From Lachnospiraceae bacterium UBA7196 (lineage in GTDB: Bacteria > Bacillota > Clostridia > Lachnospirales > Lachnospiraceae), in assembly GCA_002490835.1 (NCBI GenBank), contig DKUU01000020.1:1-64000 (forward strand): DNA of 64,000 nt, written 5' to 3'. The notes beneath the pieces were generated by a model. The model saw only the letters and a list, made by a program, of their open reading frames with translations, made no database searches and was not told the DNA's origin. Positions 34,168 through 43,827 of this stretch are shown here, one piece after another (the first letter of the stretch is position 1; each line of letters opens with the position of its first letter). Made by a program: the position numbers and the translations under genes.

Positions 34168-36336
34168 TTGAATAACATAGAGATTTCTATCCTAAATTGC
34201 GAAAATCAGCTGCTTACCTGCAGGAAGCAGCTGAACGATCTGATCTGCGAATATGACAGCCAAAAGATCAATCATTCTCTGGTCAGTTATAAAATCGGCT
34301 ATCTGAAGAATGAAATCGATCAGATCGACCGTCAGTTAGCGATGCTGCGGGCTGAATTGTACGAACAGCCGCAGGAAACGGACATCCGGCAGCAGAATGG
34401 GAAACCGGCGCAGAATATGGAAGGAGCGCAGGGGCCGTTTGCGCAGCCGCAGAGGAATGTTCAGCCGGCTGCTGCGCCCGCAAAATCCAAGGATCTGGAA
34501 AATATCATCGGCAAATCATGGATGGGCATCTTTGCCTCGATCCTGATCTTTGTCAGTTTTATTCTGTTTGCCACATTGTTAGCTCCCTTTATCACGGATG
34601 CCATCAAAATGGCGGCAATGTATCTTGTGAGCATATCCTTTACGCTGTTCGGCCTTATCAAGTTAAGAAAGCATCATAACAAACTGTATCTGGCCATCAG
34701 CAGCTGCGGGGTCAGTGCGGTCTGGCTTTCCCTGTTTTTGACCAATCTGTACTTCAAAGCGATAGGAGAGGTCGCACTTTACCTGTGCATCCTGATCTGG
34801 GCGGTGTTTGTCTGCTATTTATCGAGATGGCGGGACCGGGTATTTCAGATCATAGGTCAGAGCGGCATTACGATTGCCTTGTTTTTTGGGATCATTTTAT
34901 GTACGGAGACAGAAGACAGTGTTAAATTTCTGATGCTGGGGCTGTTTTTTGCGGTGACTGCGTCTATCTTCTATGCGAGCAGCTACACAAGGGAATTTCG
35001 TAAAAATATTATCAATAACGCATTTAACGCGGTGAATCTCTTTCAATTGCTGGTCGGTTATTGTCTGATGGATGCGCCGAAACTATTTTCGGGGGAGAAG
35101 GTATCCGGAGGATGGACGGCCTATTGTATCGAGATGACCGGCATTGTGATTTTGATATTCATTCTGCTGCAGTTCGCGGTGTTCCTTGTCTCCACATTGA
35201 AAGAAGATAATATAGATTTTGGCCTCTTTATGATCGCCAATGCCATGCTGACGATGCTTTTTGTCTTCCGCATGACACATGGAGCGGAGGACAGTCTCAG
35301 GGGCGCGGTCTATTTAGGGATCAGCTTTATGCTGCTGGCCGTGATAGAAAACAAATTTGCGGACAGGAAGGATGACGGCAGGACGCTGATGCAGGTCTTT
35401 ATTCCGCCCCTGTTTATCCTGTCTGTTTTCATGATCGACCTCTTTCAGGATCATATCGGCCTGTCGTTCGTCATGGTTTTGTTTCTCCTGTTGGGATATT
35501 ATAAAAATGACGCTGTCTATAAGTATGAAAGCCTGATCGTCGCGGCCATTTACTGCTTTGCCGGCCTGAAGTACCCCATAGAACATTTTGGATTGGGACT
35601 GCTGTTCTTTGCGGCCCTTGCCGTTTTACTGTATCGTAAAAAGGAACAGTACCGCACTGCCTTTAAGTTATACGCCTATTTCATCGGACTGCTCTTTGTT
35701 TCTGTGGATCTGTACAGGCTGTTGGATGGTGTTGATATCAAATACGATATCGTCAGGACGGTTATCTTTACGGCGGCGGCATTGCTGAATGTTCTTGCGG
35801 CCAAAAGCATCTTTGTCAAAAATTTTCAGACGCTTGAGACGGAAAAGGTCTGCGCCAAAGCGGTAGGCATCACGAATGCGCTGTTTATGGTATACAGCCT
35901 GTATGTCCTTGCGGATACGAAAAATGAGGTCTGCCACTTCATTCTTGTCTTACTGGCAATGATTATCTTTCTGGTCAATACAAAGAATCTTCTAAAACGG
36001 CATCAGGGGATGTGGCCGGGCATCTATATTGGGATCAAACTCACGGTTCTGATCGTCACCATCTTATCTTCCTATGATACGGCGAATTATGTGATCAGTA
36101 TTTCCGCCTTCCTGTTTGCCATCGTCAGCATCGTCGTCGGATTTCGGTTTGTCTTTAAGTCATTCCGCATCTACGGGCTGGTTCTTTCGCTGCTCAGCGT
36201 GGCAAAACTGATTTTGGTTGACATCAGTTACGAGAATACGCTGGGACATGCCCTGAGCTTTTTTGTCTGCGGTATCCTGTGTTTTGTCATCAGTCTCATC
36301 TATCATCTGATCGATAAGAAAGTGCAGGAAAAATGA
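34168..36336 (+). CDS. Large polytopic membrane protein (DUF2339-like)
   Basis: A 722-residue protein starting with TTG 13 bp after the lysS stop, behind tagggaga. Residues 1-65 form a coiled coil (ENQLLTCRKQLNDL), followed by a Gln/Pro/Ala-rich linker. Residues about 110-715 hold roughly 18-20 hydrophobic helices in pairs with short loops. An N-terminal coiled coil with many helices resembles DUF2339 membrane proteins, whose function is unknown. No transport or catalytic motif is evident. Confidence 0.75.
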   Translation: MNNIEISILNCENQLLTCRKQLNDLICEYDSQKINHSLVSYKIGYLKNEIDQIDRQLAMLRAELYEQPQETDIRQQNGKPAQNMEGAQGPFAQPQRNVQPAAAPAKSKDLENIIGKSWMGIFASILIFVSFILFATLLAPFITDAIKMAAMYLVSISFTLFGLIKLRKHHNKLYLAISSCGVSAVWLSLFLTNLYFKAIGEVALYLCILIWAVFVCYLSRWRDRVFQIIGQSGITIALFFGIILCTETEDSVKFLMLGLFFAVTASIFYASSYTREFRKNIINNAFNAVNLFQLLVGYCLMDAPKLFSGEKVSGGWTAYCIEMTGIVILIFILLQFAVFLVSTLKEDNIDFGLFMIANAMLTMLFVFRMTHGAEDSLRGAVYLGISFMLLAVIENKFADRKDDGRTLMQVFIPPLFILSVFMIDLFQDHIGLSFVMVLFLLLGYYKNDAVYKYESLIVAAIYCFAGLKYPIEHFGLGLLFFAALAVLLYRKKEQYRTAFKLYAYFIGLLFVSVDLYRLLDGVDIKYDIVRTVIFTAAALLNVLAAKSIFVKNFQTLETEKVCAKAVGITNALFMVYSLYVLADTKNEVCHFILVLLAMIIFLVNTKNLLKRHQGMWPGIYIGIKLTVLIVTILSSYDTANYVISISAFLFAIVSIVVGFRFVFKSFRIYGLVLSLLSVAKLILVDISYENTLGHALSFFVCGILCFVISLIYHLIDKKVQEK

Positions 36337-36371
36337 AAAAACATTTCACCTTTGTTCCATAAATAAAATGT

Positions 36372-36400
36372 TTGAAACGGGATAAAATACGTGTTATAAT
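36372..36400 (+). promoter_or_regulatory. Sigma-A promoter of the second ATPase gene
   Basis: TTGAAA (36372-36377) and a perfect TATAAT (36395-36400) with a 17-bp spacer, about 100 bp before the gene. Confidence 0.65.
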
Positions 36401-36470
36401 TTATTCAACATAATTTTATTCAAATAATTTTTATTAAAATATATTTTATTAAAATCATTTTGAATAAAGT
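36401..36470. promoter_or_regulatory. AT-rich repeat cluster downstream of the ATPase promoter
   Basis: TTTATTCAAA (36415-36424) recurs inverted as TTTGAATAAA (36459-36468), with a related half site at 36401-36408. Between them TTTTATTAAAAT occurs twice (36429-36440 and 36444-36455). This lies in the 5' leader just after the -10 box and looks like a multi-site operator. Confidence 0.5.
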
Positions 36471-36499
36471 ACATGGATTATTAAAAGAGGTGAAAGCGC

Positions 36500-37918
36500 A
36501 TGTTTATCGGCAGGGACAGGCAGTTACAAAGCTTACAGAAGCTCTATGAAAAAGAAGGATTCGCTATGTCGGTGATCTACGGGCGCAGGCGGATCGGGAA
36601 ATCCACGCTGATCGTTGAGTTTGTGAAAGATAAGAAAAATATCTTTTATACCGCGACGAAGGTGGGCGGAGAAAAGAATCTCGAATTGTTTTCCAAACAG
36701 GCGCTGGCGGCATTGGAGCCGGCTTTGGGAGATGCGGCCTTTTCGTCGGTGGAGGCCGTTTTTGATTTTATCAGTCAGAAAATGCCGGATGAAAAGCTGG
36801 TGCTTGTGATCGATGAACTGCCTTATTGGGCGGAAAAAGACGAGGCGCTTCTTTCCGTCATGCAAAAATATATCGATACTGTGTGGAATGATAAAAACCT
36901 GATGATCATACTCTGCGGGTCCGCGCTCAGCTTTATGGAAAATAAAGTACTCAGCGAGAAAAGTCCGCTGTTTGGCAGAAGAGATTCCCAGATTAAGCTG
37001 GAGGCTTTTTCTTATAAGGAGACGGCTCTTTTTGTGCCGGATTATCCGGCGGAAGATAAAGCCATATGCTATGGGATAACGGGCGGCGTGGCAAAATATC
37101 TTTCCCTGATCGACAAAGACAAGAGCCTTGATGAGAATATCAAAAAACTGTTTTTCCATCCCGACGGCTATCTGTATGATGAGACCAGAAATCTGCTTAC
37201 GCAGGAGTTTACTGATATTACGCTGGTAAATAATGTCATTGAGCAGATTGCATCCGGTGTGAATACGCTGAACGGCATTGCGGGCAAGGTGAAAGAGAAA
37301 GAGCCTACTGTCCTGTATACACTGGAAAAACTGATCAGGGTAGGACTGGCGGAAAAGAAAAAGTGTATGACTGAGGAGAAAAATAAGAAAAAAACGCAGT
37401 ATGTGTTAAGGGATCACATGTTTAAATTCTGGTATGACTTTATCCCTAAGGCGCACAGCGTTATTGAGATGGGACAGGGCGACCTCTATTATGAAAAGGC
37501 GGTAAAACCGAATCTGCATGCCTTTATGGGAAGTGTCTTCGAGGAGATGTGTAGATACTATACACTGGAACAGGGCATACAGGGCCGGTATGACGGCTTC
37601 CTTACGCAGGTTGGCAGCTGGTGGGGCACAGAGCAGGTGGAAAACCAGACGGGAGAAAAGGTCTGTCAGTCTGCCGATATCGACGTATTTGCAGTCTCGG
37701 AAACAGATAAAACGGCAGTGGTCGGTGAATGTAAATTCCGGAATGAAAAAGTGGATAAAGCGGTGTATGATACGCTCCTTCAGCGGGCGGCTCTGGCCGC
37801 AGGGAAATACAGGGTGACAAAATATCTGTTTTTCTCGTTAGGCGGATACACGGATTGGTTTCATGCCAATGCAAACCGCGATGTGGTGCTGCTCACATTG
37901 GATGATTTATACGCCTGA
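36500..37918 (+). CDS. Archaeal-type AAA ATPase with intact DUF234-like nuclease motif
   Basis: A 472-residue paralogue of the reverse-strand ATPase ending at 12757, starting with the same MFIGRD. Walker A is GRRRIGKSTL, Walker B is LVLVIDELPYW, and a winged-helix segment follows (about residues 255-320). The C-terminal PD-(D/E)XK-like region reads DIDVFAV...VVGECKFRN, so the D and E-x-K residues expected for nuclease chemistry are present, unlike the SCK of the other copy. The start follows aaagaggtg. Its 3' end overlaps the convergent diguanylate cyclase gene by 12 bp. Function is unknown for this family; defence or DNA maintenance roles are only speculation. Confidence 0.86.
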   Translation: MFIGRDRQLQSLQKLYEKEGFAMSVIYGRRRIGKSTLIVEFVKDKKNIFYTATKVGGEKNLELFSKQALAALEPALGDAAFSSVEAVFDFISQKMPDEKLVLVIDELPYWAEKDEALLSVMQKYIDTVWNDKNLMIILCGSALSFMENKVLSEKSPLFGRRDSQIKLEAFSYKETALFVPDYPAEDKAICYGITGGVAKYLSLIDKDKSLDENIKKLFFHPDGYLYDETRNLLTQEFTDITLVNNVIEQIASGVNTLNGIAGKVKEKEPTVLYTLEKLIRVGLAEKKKCMTEEKNKKKTQYVLRDHMFKFWYDFIPKAHSVIEMGQGDLYYEKAVKPNLHAFMGSVFEEMCRYYTLEQGIQGRYDGFLTQVGSWWGTEQVENQTGEKVCQSADIDVFAVSETDKTAVVGECKFRNEKVDKAVYDTLLQRAALAAGKYRVTKYLFFSLGGYTDWFHANANRDVVLLTLDDLYA

Positions 37919-39808
37919 TTCCTTTCGCTTCCTTTTATTTTCATACATCTTTTCATCCGCTTCTTTCATCAGCTTTTCGTAGTCCGCAGGCTGGTCGCTC
38001 AGACTAAAACCGAAGGAAAACTGAAGCGGAACGCGCACCTGATCGTTTAAGTCGGCAAAGCTGTTACTTTGCAGACCGGTGAGCAGCGCGATGGTGTCGG
38101 TCAATTCCTGCTCGCTGCCATAGCGGTACAGGAATAGCAGGAATTCGTCGCCGCCAAGTCTTGCGGACACACAGCTTTTGGGACCGAAATCCCGAAGCAG
38201 CGAGGCAATCTCCTTTAAGTAGACGTCGCCGGCGTCATGGCCGTAGGTATCGTTGATCGTTTTTAAATTATCCGCATCGATCATGACCACCGCGCTGCAG
38301 CCGAGTGTTTCCGGCTCGCCAAACAGGGCGGAAAGTCTGATTTCCAGACCGCGGCGGTTGAAAAGACCGGTCAGCAGATCATAATCCCGCTCGGCTTCTA
38401 TTTTGCGACGTCTTTTGATCTCCTCCGTCACATCGATGACAACGCCGAAGATTTCATTCTCCTTGTCCAGTTCCTCCAGTTTCACATAGTGCTCTTTCAA
38501 GGCGTATACATTGGTTTCACCGGCAACAGGATCGCTGCGCAGCGCAGTGATAAACGACTGAAACAATGTATAATCGGAAGACAATCTATCGGCCTCGTCC
38601 GCTTCCAGACAGAGGATGCGGGGCACGTGCTGAGTGATCCGCACCCGCTTCATATGGTGGTTGTACTCGTATACGCCGATATACATATTTGTCTTGCTTA
38701 AAACGTAAGACATTTTTTTATTATTATCCAAAAGACTCTGTTTCATGCGGTTGATGTAACCGCTCAGCTCCGAAAACTCCACGCTGTTTTGTATGTCGAT
38801 CATTTCGTCTAGATTGCCCTGCGTAATGCTGTGCAGTTTTTCGTTTACGCTGCGGATTCCTCCAACGACATAGAGATTCATATATTTGGTGACGACGTGG
38901 GAGAGGATAAACGCAATGGTGATCAGGCAGACCGCCAGAGCGGCCGTTATGGGCGGGATGCCCCTGTACATCTCGTGGCAGGAGAGGACGCGGCCGATAT
39001 AATTGCCGTTTTTTTCGCGAAAGACACAGTAGGAATTTACGCCATTTACTTTGGCGTGAAACGATGTCGTACCTACAGCGATCTTGTCAAGGTCAAGGCC
39101 GATGTCCGAAAGATTTTTGCCGACACTTGGCAGATCGGTGGAGCCGACGATCTCACCGGAACCGACCACAGCGTAATAATTTGCTTGCGGATTGACGCGG
39201 AACAGGGAAAAAAGATAGGAAAGCTCGTTTTTCTCAGTCGCTTTCAGGACATTGACGGGCTCCATGCCTACCTGCACGATGAACGCTTCGCTTTTGCTCC
39301 AGAGCGCGGAGTACTGCATTAGTTTCGCTTCCGCCGTATTGGGGGTGATGTCCTGCACAAGGCACAGGGATTTATCTGTAAGCAGGGGTTTGAAAAAACG
39401 CATCTGCTCTCCGGAATCAAAGGTATAATCATAATATTCAGGGTGGGTTCCCGCATAGATACGGCCTGTGGTATCGAAAATGTGAATCTCATCTACTTCC
39501 ATCATTCTGGCAATCCGCTTCAGCTCCTCCACGCTGTCTAAGACGGAAGGATTATCTTCAATGATATAGGCGATCGCTTCCGCGTTGTGCTGACATGTCT
39601 GCTGATAGGCTGCCTTAGTTTCTTCAAGCTCTTCCTGATTTCGTTCCAGAAGCTGTCCGATCTGGTAAAAGGTTTCTCCGGCGGTTTCCCGCGCCAGCTT
39701 CTGCTCGTGTGTGAACTGGAAATATAAAATCACTGCCAGAAGAAAGGCTACGAGCAGAAAGGTGACATGGCGCATATAATGACTGATGATATTTCTAAGA
39801 GTCTGCAT
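37907..39808 (-). CDS. Membrane diguanylate cyclase with extracytoplasmic sensor
   Basis: A 633-residue GGDEF protein. A membrane helix (about 14-27) precedes a Cache-like extracytoplasmic domain (about 30-285). A second helix (about 286-308), a HAMP-like linker (about 320-370) and a PAS-like region (about 375-465) follow. The catalytic domain (about 470-630) opens with YDLLTGLFNRRGLE and carries RLGGDEFLLF, so cyclic-di-GMP synthesis is expected. The inhibitory RxxD site upstream of GGDEF is absent, suggesting no product inhibition there. The start follows a consensus aaaggagat. Its promoter contains a 16-bp palindrome. It is monocistronic and convergent with the ATPase gene. Confidence 0.93.
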   Translation of the reverse strand: MQTLRNIISHYMRHVTFLLVAFLLAVILYFQFTHEQKLARETAGETFYQIGQLLERNQEELEETKAAYQQTCQHNAEAIAYIIEDNPSVLDSVEELKRIARMMEVDEIHIFDTTGRIYAGTHPEYYDYTFDSGEQMRFFKPLLTDKSLCLVQDITPNTAEAKLMQYSALWSKSEAFIVQVGMEPVNVLKATEKNELSYLFSLFRVNPQANYYAVVGSGEIVGSTDLPSVGKNLSDIGLDLDKIAVGTTSFHAKVNGVNSYCVFREKNGNYIGRVLSCHEMYRGIPPITAALAVCLITIAFILSHVVTKYMNLYVVGGIRSVNEKLHSITQGNLDEMIDIQNSVEFSELSGYINRMKQSLLDNNKKMSYVLSKTNMYIGVYEYNHHMKRVRITQHVPRILCLEADEADRLSSDYTLFQSFITALRSDPVAGETNVYALKEHYVKLEELDKENEIFGVVIDVTEEIKRRRKIEAERDYDLLTGLFNRRGLEIRLSALFGEPETLGCSAVVMIDADNLKTINDTYGHDAGDVYLKEIASLLRDFGPKSCVSARLGGDEFLLFLYRYGSEQELTDTIALLTGLQSNSFADLNDQVRVPLQFSFGFSLSDQPADYEKLMKEADEKMYENKRKRKESGV

Positions 39809-40111
39809 GGATATCTCCTTTGAGGATTCCGGTCTATAACACGGACAACTGGTTTACATAAATCAACTCAAACAGATAGCGGTAATTATATGAAACCGTA
39901 CATAAGATACTATATATAGTATGGTGTGTCAAGAAAAAAGGACATTTTGCGGGAAATGCGCCATTATTTGCGAAACTTAAGTAAATTTACCCTCAAATAA
40001 AAAATAGGGGGAATACTTGCACAGGGACAGATCAGAATGGTAAACTGATTGAGGGAAAACGAAACGAAAACGGTGACCATAGGATGTCACGGGTGAGGCA
40101 GAGGAGCAAAG
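39809..40111. other. Divergent intergenic region
   Basis: No coding region is seen in these 303 bp. It holds the reverse promoter and palindrome of the diguanylate cyclase gene, and a weak forward candidate (TTGCAC 40017-40022, TAAACT 40041-40046, 18-bp spacer) for the large membrane protein gene. Confidence 0.6.
39904..39932 (-). promoter_or_regulatory. Promoter of the diguanylate cyclase gene with palindromic operator
   Basis: On the minus strand TTGACA (39932-39927) and TATCTT (39909-39904) have a 17-bp spacer. The perfect palindrome ATACTATATATAGTAT (39907-39922) fills most of that spacer, a classic repressor position. Confidence 0.6.
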
Positions 40112-42511
40112 ATGGATCCTGCAATGGAGAAAAATGCGTGTGATCGCGGTCATAAGTTTAATAGAGAATGTCTGGTCCTGACGGCCGGGCTTTTGCTGAT
40201 GCTTCTGGTCTTATCACGTTATGTTGTGAATGGACAACCGGTGGATATCAGAAGCGACAATGCAAAGACAGAGATCGGACTGCCGCTTAGCGACGATGTC
40301 GAAATTATGCAGCCGATGATCATCACGGAGGAGATGAACTGGCGGCAGGGGTACTATGCGCTGCGTTTTACGTACTGTGATAAGAACAGTGACGGGCGGG
40401 TCGTTTATACGGTCAGGCAGGGGGAAGCGCTGCAGAAGGGAAGCATTGCACTGTGTGATATCGATGCCGGTGAGTGGACGCGGCTTTCCGGACTTTCGCC
40501 CGGCCGGCTGGAAGCCGGAGAAGCGCTCCTTATGCTTAGCACGGAAGGTGTGGCGCAGGGAGCGCTTGAGATCGGTGCCGGAGAAGATTATTACGGTTTC
40601 GGCATTGCGGAATATAATGGTGTAAAGCAGAGTCTTACGCTGGCACAGGCATATCATTATCATATTGTGGATATGGAGTATCGGATTAGACTGGTTTGTT
40701 ATGCCCTCGTTCTGTTGTGTGTCCTGCTGCTTATCTTGTTGGTAAGAGACGGACGGATTGGCGACAAAGGGAAGAGTCTGGCGGCGTTTGGCGTGATGAC
40801 GGTACTGTTTATGGCCGTTATCTATCTGCTGGACAGTTCGATCTACATACAGCCGACTTATGCGGAGGCGGTGACGAATTTCCTTAAATTTGCGCGGGAA
40901 AAGAAATTTATGGATAATTTGCTGGTTACGGACGCGGGTTATCTTCCGCTGCTGCCGCGCCTGATCACTTTGTTTTTTGTGAAAGTCTTACGGGTACCGG
41001 CCGCATATGCGCTGTATTTAATGCAATTCACGGCTTGTTTATTGTGCAGTATGATCTGGTCGTTTTTTGTACTGTATCCTTTTCACCGGTTCATGAAGCT
41101 GTCCGGCCGGATCCTCTGGTGTATTCTGGTGATGCTGACATGCTTTTACGAGGAGACGCTGTTTTTTACCAATCATGCGTATTGGGGAATCTACTTTCTG
41201 CTCCTGATGATGATTGCCGATCTGAACGTATTTCCGCGGTGGCTCTATGCAGTATTGACAGCTTTTGGAGCGGTGTTTTGTCTTTCTAAGGGCACCTATG
41301 CCGTTGTACTGCCGCTTGCGGTGCTTGCCATGGTCTTTTTCTATCGGAGCATGGACAGGCGGGAGAAGGTTTTTCTGTGCACGGCGGGAGCGGCTGCTTT
41401 ATTGCAGATTTTGTATTCCTTTAGCGGGCAGGGTGACGGGGGCAGCTGGGTCTCTGCTGCGGCAAACGGCGGGATCGCATACTGGATCAGGCTGGTCTGC
41501 AGGGCGTTTGTGGAATTTACCGCCTATTTGCTGCGACCGCTTGGAGGTGCGATAAACCGGATACCTATAGTTATTTTATTGTTAACGCTTGTGGCGATTG
41601 GCTTTCTGGTGGCAGGTTTTACAGGGAAGGTGCTGCTTTCTCTCCTGCGTGGAAAGAAAGTGAGCAGGCCGCAGAGGAATTTCTGGCTCATTGTGATGTA
41701 CCAGATGATCGTGACGGTATTTTTTTTGGTGACTGTTAAGGCGGTTCCGGATTCATGGAAGAATATGGGCTTTATTTCATTTCGACAGATGGGTCATAAA
41801 TATGAGATTTTTTCTTCTATCGGTTTTTATCTGCTGCTGCTGACGGGAAGCGGTTTGCTGCGGCAGGCAGCGGAAACCGGAGCGGCGAATGCAGAATCCG
41901 CAGCGGGCAACGGGATCTGGCATGGCATATATGAAATCGGTAGTAGGTACGGTATTCTCGCGCTGACGGCAGTTTTTTGCCTGACGCACCCTGTCATGCA
42001 GCTGACGGGATGGGCGCAGGCAAAAACATCCGATGGGCGGGTTTATGCCGGGGATATCAACGCAGACTGGCAGGCTTGTAAGGATATGATATATCGCAGC
42101 TCCTTTTTTGTTCCGGTTCGGGACGGCAACTGGGGATACAGCCGTAACGCTACGGTTTATCAGGTGGGGGCGGATGTTTATTTTGAGGAGACGTCCTGCG
42201 TTAATCTCGAAGAGAAGATAGCCGGTTACCGGAACACATATGAGATACAGGACGAAGCGACGGCACAGAATCTGATTGGCGTAATGATCGATCGTCCGGA
42301 GCGGATTCCTTATGCAGATTGTCGTATCCGGCTGTTGGATGCGGACGATCAGGTGATTGCAGAGACGGGACAGACAGGCGGCGGCAGATATAAGAAATGC
42401 TATTTCACGTTTGCCGATCCGGTAAGCGGCGTCAAAAAAATGGAATTTGTGGATGCCGACGGGGAACCGGTTTGGTATAAAGATTATATCGCATGGATCA
42501 CGGCATGGTAA
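40112..42511 (+). CDS. Large unknown integral membrane protein
   Basis: A 799-residue protein I do not recognise. A first membrane helix (about 20-40) is followed by a beta-rich extracytoplasmic stretch (about 45-185), then about 12 hydrophobic helices (about 190-620) and a soluble C-terminal domain (about 650-799). The layout recalls polytopic glycosyltransferases of the GT-C fold, with an early DSSIYIQPTYAEAV loop, but no diagnostic motif is sure. Start is ATG after gaggagcaaag. It stands between a diguanylate cyclase and the chemosensory operon; a surface-polysaccharide role would fit but is inference. Confidence 0.75.
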   Translation: MDPAMEKNACDRGHKFNRECLVLTAGLLLMLLVLSRYVVNGQPVDIRSDNAKTEIGLPLSDDVEIMQPMIITEEMNWRQGYYALRFTYCDKNSDGRVVYTVRQGEALQKGSIALCDIDAGEWTRLSGLSPGRLEAGEALLMLSTEGVAQGALEIGAGEDYYGFGIAEYNGVKQSLTLAQAYHYHIVDMEYRIRLVCYALVLLCVLLLILLVRDGRIGDKGKSLAAFGVMTVLFMAVIYLLDSSIYIQPTYAEAVTNFLKFAREKKFMDNLLVTDAGYLPLLPRLITLFFVKVLRVPAAYALYLMQFTACLLCSMIWSFFVLYPFHRFMKLSGRILWCILVMLTCFYEETLFFTNHAYWGIYFLLLMMIADLNVFPRWLYAVLTAFGAVFCLSKGTYAVVLPLAVLAMVFFYRSMDRREKVFLCTAGAAALLQILYSFSGQGDGGSWVSAAANGGIAYWIRLVCRAFVEFTAYLLRPLGGAINRIPIVILLLTLVAIGFLVAGFTGKVLLSLLRGKKVSRPQRNFWLIVMYQMIVTVFFLVTVKAVPDSWKNMGFISFRQMGHKYEIFSSIGFYLLLLTGSGLLRQAAETGAANAESAAGNGIWHGIYEIGSRYGILALTAVFCLTHPVMQLTGWAQAKTSDGRVYAGDINADWQACKDMIYRSSFFVPVRDGNWGYSRNATVYQVGADVYFEETSCVNLEEKIAGYRNTYEIQDEATAQNLIGVMIDRPERIPYADCRIRLLDADDQVIAETGQTGGGRYKKCYFTFADPVSGVKKMEFVDADGEPVWYKDYIAWITAW

Positions 42512-42583
42512 AACGGATATTCCTAAATGGTGAAGAACGGCAGATTTAGGCGGTTAGAAGAAGGAAGCGGGGGAAAATCCACA

Positions 42584-42612
42584 TTGACATTCAGAGCCGG
42601 TAAGTGTATAAT
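42584..42612 (+). promoter_or_regulatory. Consensus sigma-A promoter of the chemosensory operon
   Basis: Perfect TTGACA (42584-42589) and TATAAT (42607-42612) boxes with a 17-bp spacer, about 105 bp before the first gene. This predicts strong constitutive expression unless the leader or a regulator limits it. Confidence 0.85.
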
Positions 42613-42716
42613 AAAGCGGAAATTATGTAGTGTCAGATGTTATTTGAAAACATGTTACATAAAACAGGAAAGGGAGGGAGAGGTTTTGCCTGTTTCAGGG
42701 CAGACCCGGCGAGGAG

Positions 42717-43811
42717 ATGAGTGAGAATACGACCAGACAAAAGCTATTGATCGTGGATGACGAAGAAGTCAACAGAACCATACTCAGCCTGATGTTCGAT
42801 TCCGATTATGACGTCGTGGAGGCGCAGAACGGGATGGAAGCGATCGACTTCATCGAAAAGGACGACGAGATCGCATTGATCCTGCTGGATGTGATCATGC
42901 CGGTGATGGACGGTTTCGGCGTGCTTGACTACATGAAGGATAAGGAGCTTTTGGAAAAGATCCCCGTGATTCTGATCACGAGCATGACGCCGCAGGAGAG
43001 CGAGGAGAAGGCTTACGAGTACGGTATCGCGGATGTGATGCATAAGCCTTTTGAATCCGCTATCGTCAAGAGACGCGCGAAGAACATCATCGAACTGTAT
43101 CAGAATAAGAAGAATCTGGAAATTCGCTTAAAAGAGCGTGAGGAGACCATCCGCGAGCAGGAGAAGGCTATCCGCATGAACAACGAGTTCATGATCGACG
43201 CCCTCGGCTCCGTCGTCGAGTTTAGGAGCGTTGAGACGGGCGACCATGTAAAGCGCATTAAGTACCTGACCAGAATCCTGTTAAAATACCTTGCGAAATA
43301 TTTCCCGAAATACGGGCTGACGCCGGTGCAGATCGATCAGATCGCCAGAGCTTCCGCGCTCCATGACGTAGGTAAGATCGGCATTCCGGATTCCATCCTC
43401 TTAAAGCCCGGAAAATTGACGCCGGATGAGTTTGAGGTGATGAAGACCCACACGACGATCGGCTGTGAGATACTGGAATCCTTCAAGCCGCAGTATGAGG
43501 ACGAATTTTATACCTACTGCTATGAGATCTGCCGCCACCATCACGAGAGAGCGGACGGCAAAGGGTATCCGGATCATCTGGCAGGGGATGAGATTCCGAT
43601 CAGCGCGCAGATCGTTTCCATTGCGGACGTATATGAGGCGCTTGTCAGCGAGAGAGTCTATAAAACTGCATACAGCAATTCTGAGGCATATGAAATGATC
43701 CTGAATGGAGAATGTGGACAGTTTTCGGACGACGTCATTGAGTGCTTTAAGCTTGCGAAAGAGGATTTCTTCAATATTGTGGAAGTGATCAATCTGTTCA
43801 ATTTCACTTAA
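42717..43811 (+). CDS. Response regulator with active-looking HD-GYP domain
   Basis: A 364-residue RpfG-type protein. The receiver domain (1-125) has D58 (LILLDVIMP) and K in HKPF. A helical linker leads to an HD-GYP domain (about 165-350) with all ligands: DHVKRI, HDVGKIG, MKTHTTIG, HHHERADGKGYP and IADVYEAL. It should hydrolyse cyclic di-GMP when phosphorylated. The start follows cgaggag. It is the first gene of the chemosensory operon and is separated from the next by an intrinsic-terminator-like hairpin. Confidence 0.93.
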   Translation: MSENTTRQKLLIVDDEEVNRTILSLMFDSDYDVVEAQNGMEAIDFIEKDDEIALILLDVIMPVMDGFGVLDYMKDKELLEKIPVILITSMTPQESEEKAYEYGIADVMHKPFESAIVKRRAKNIIELYQNKKNLEIRLKEREETIREQEKAIRMNNEFMIDALGSVVEFRSVETGDHVKRIKYLTRILLKYLAKYFPKYGLTPVQIDQIARASALHDVGKIGIPDSILLKPGKLTPDEFEVMKTHTTIGCEILESFKPQYEDEFYTYCYEICRHHHERADGKGYPDHLAGDEIPISAQIVSIADVYEALVSERVYKTAYSNSEAYEMILNGECGQFSDDVIECFKLAKEDFFNIVEVINLFNFT

Positions 43812-43827
43812 AGGGTATCAGGCGACG

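Noticed and set aside
42527..42724. 65-residue frame before the chemosensory operon
   Set aside because: It contains the consensus promoter, lacks a ribosome binding site and has basic, unstructured composition.
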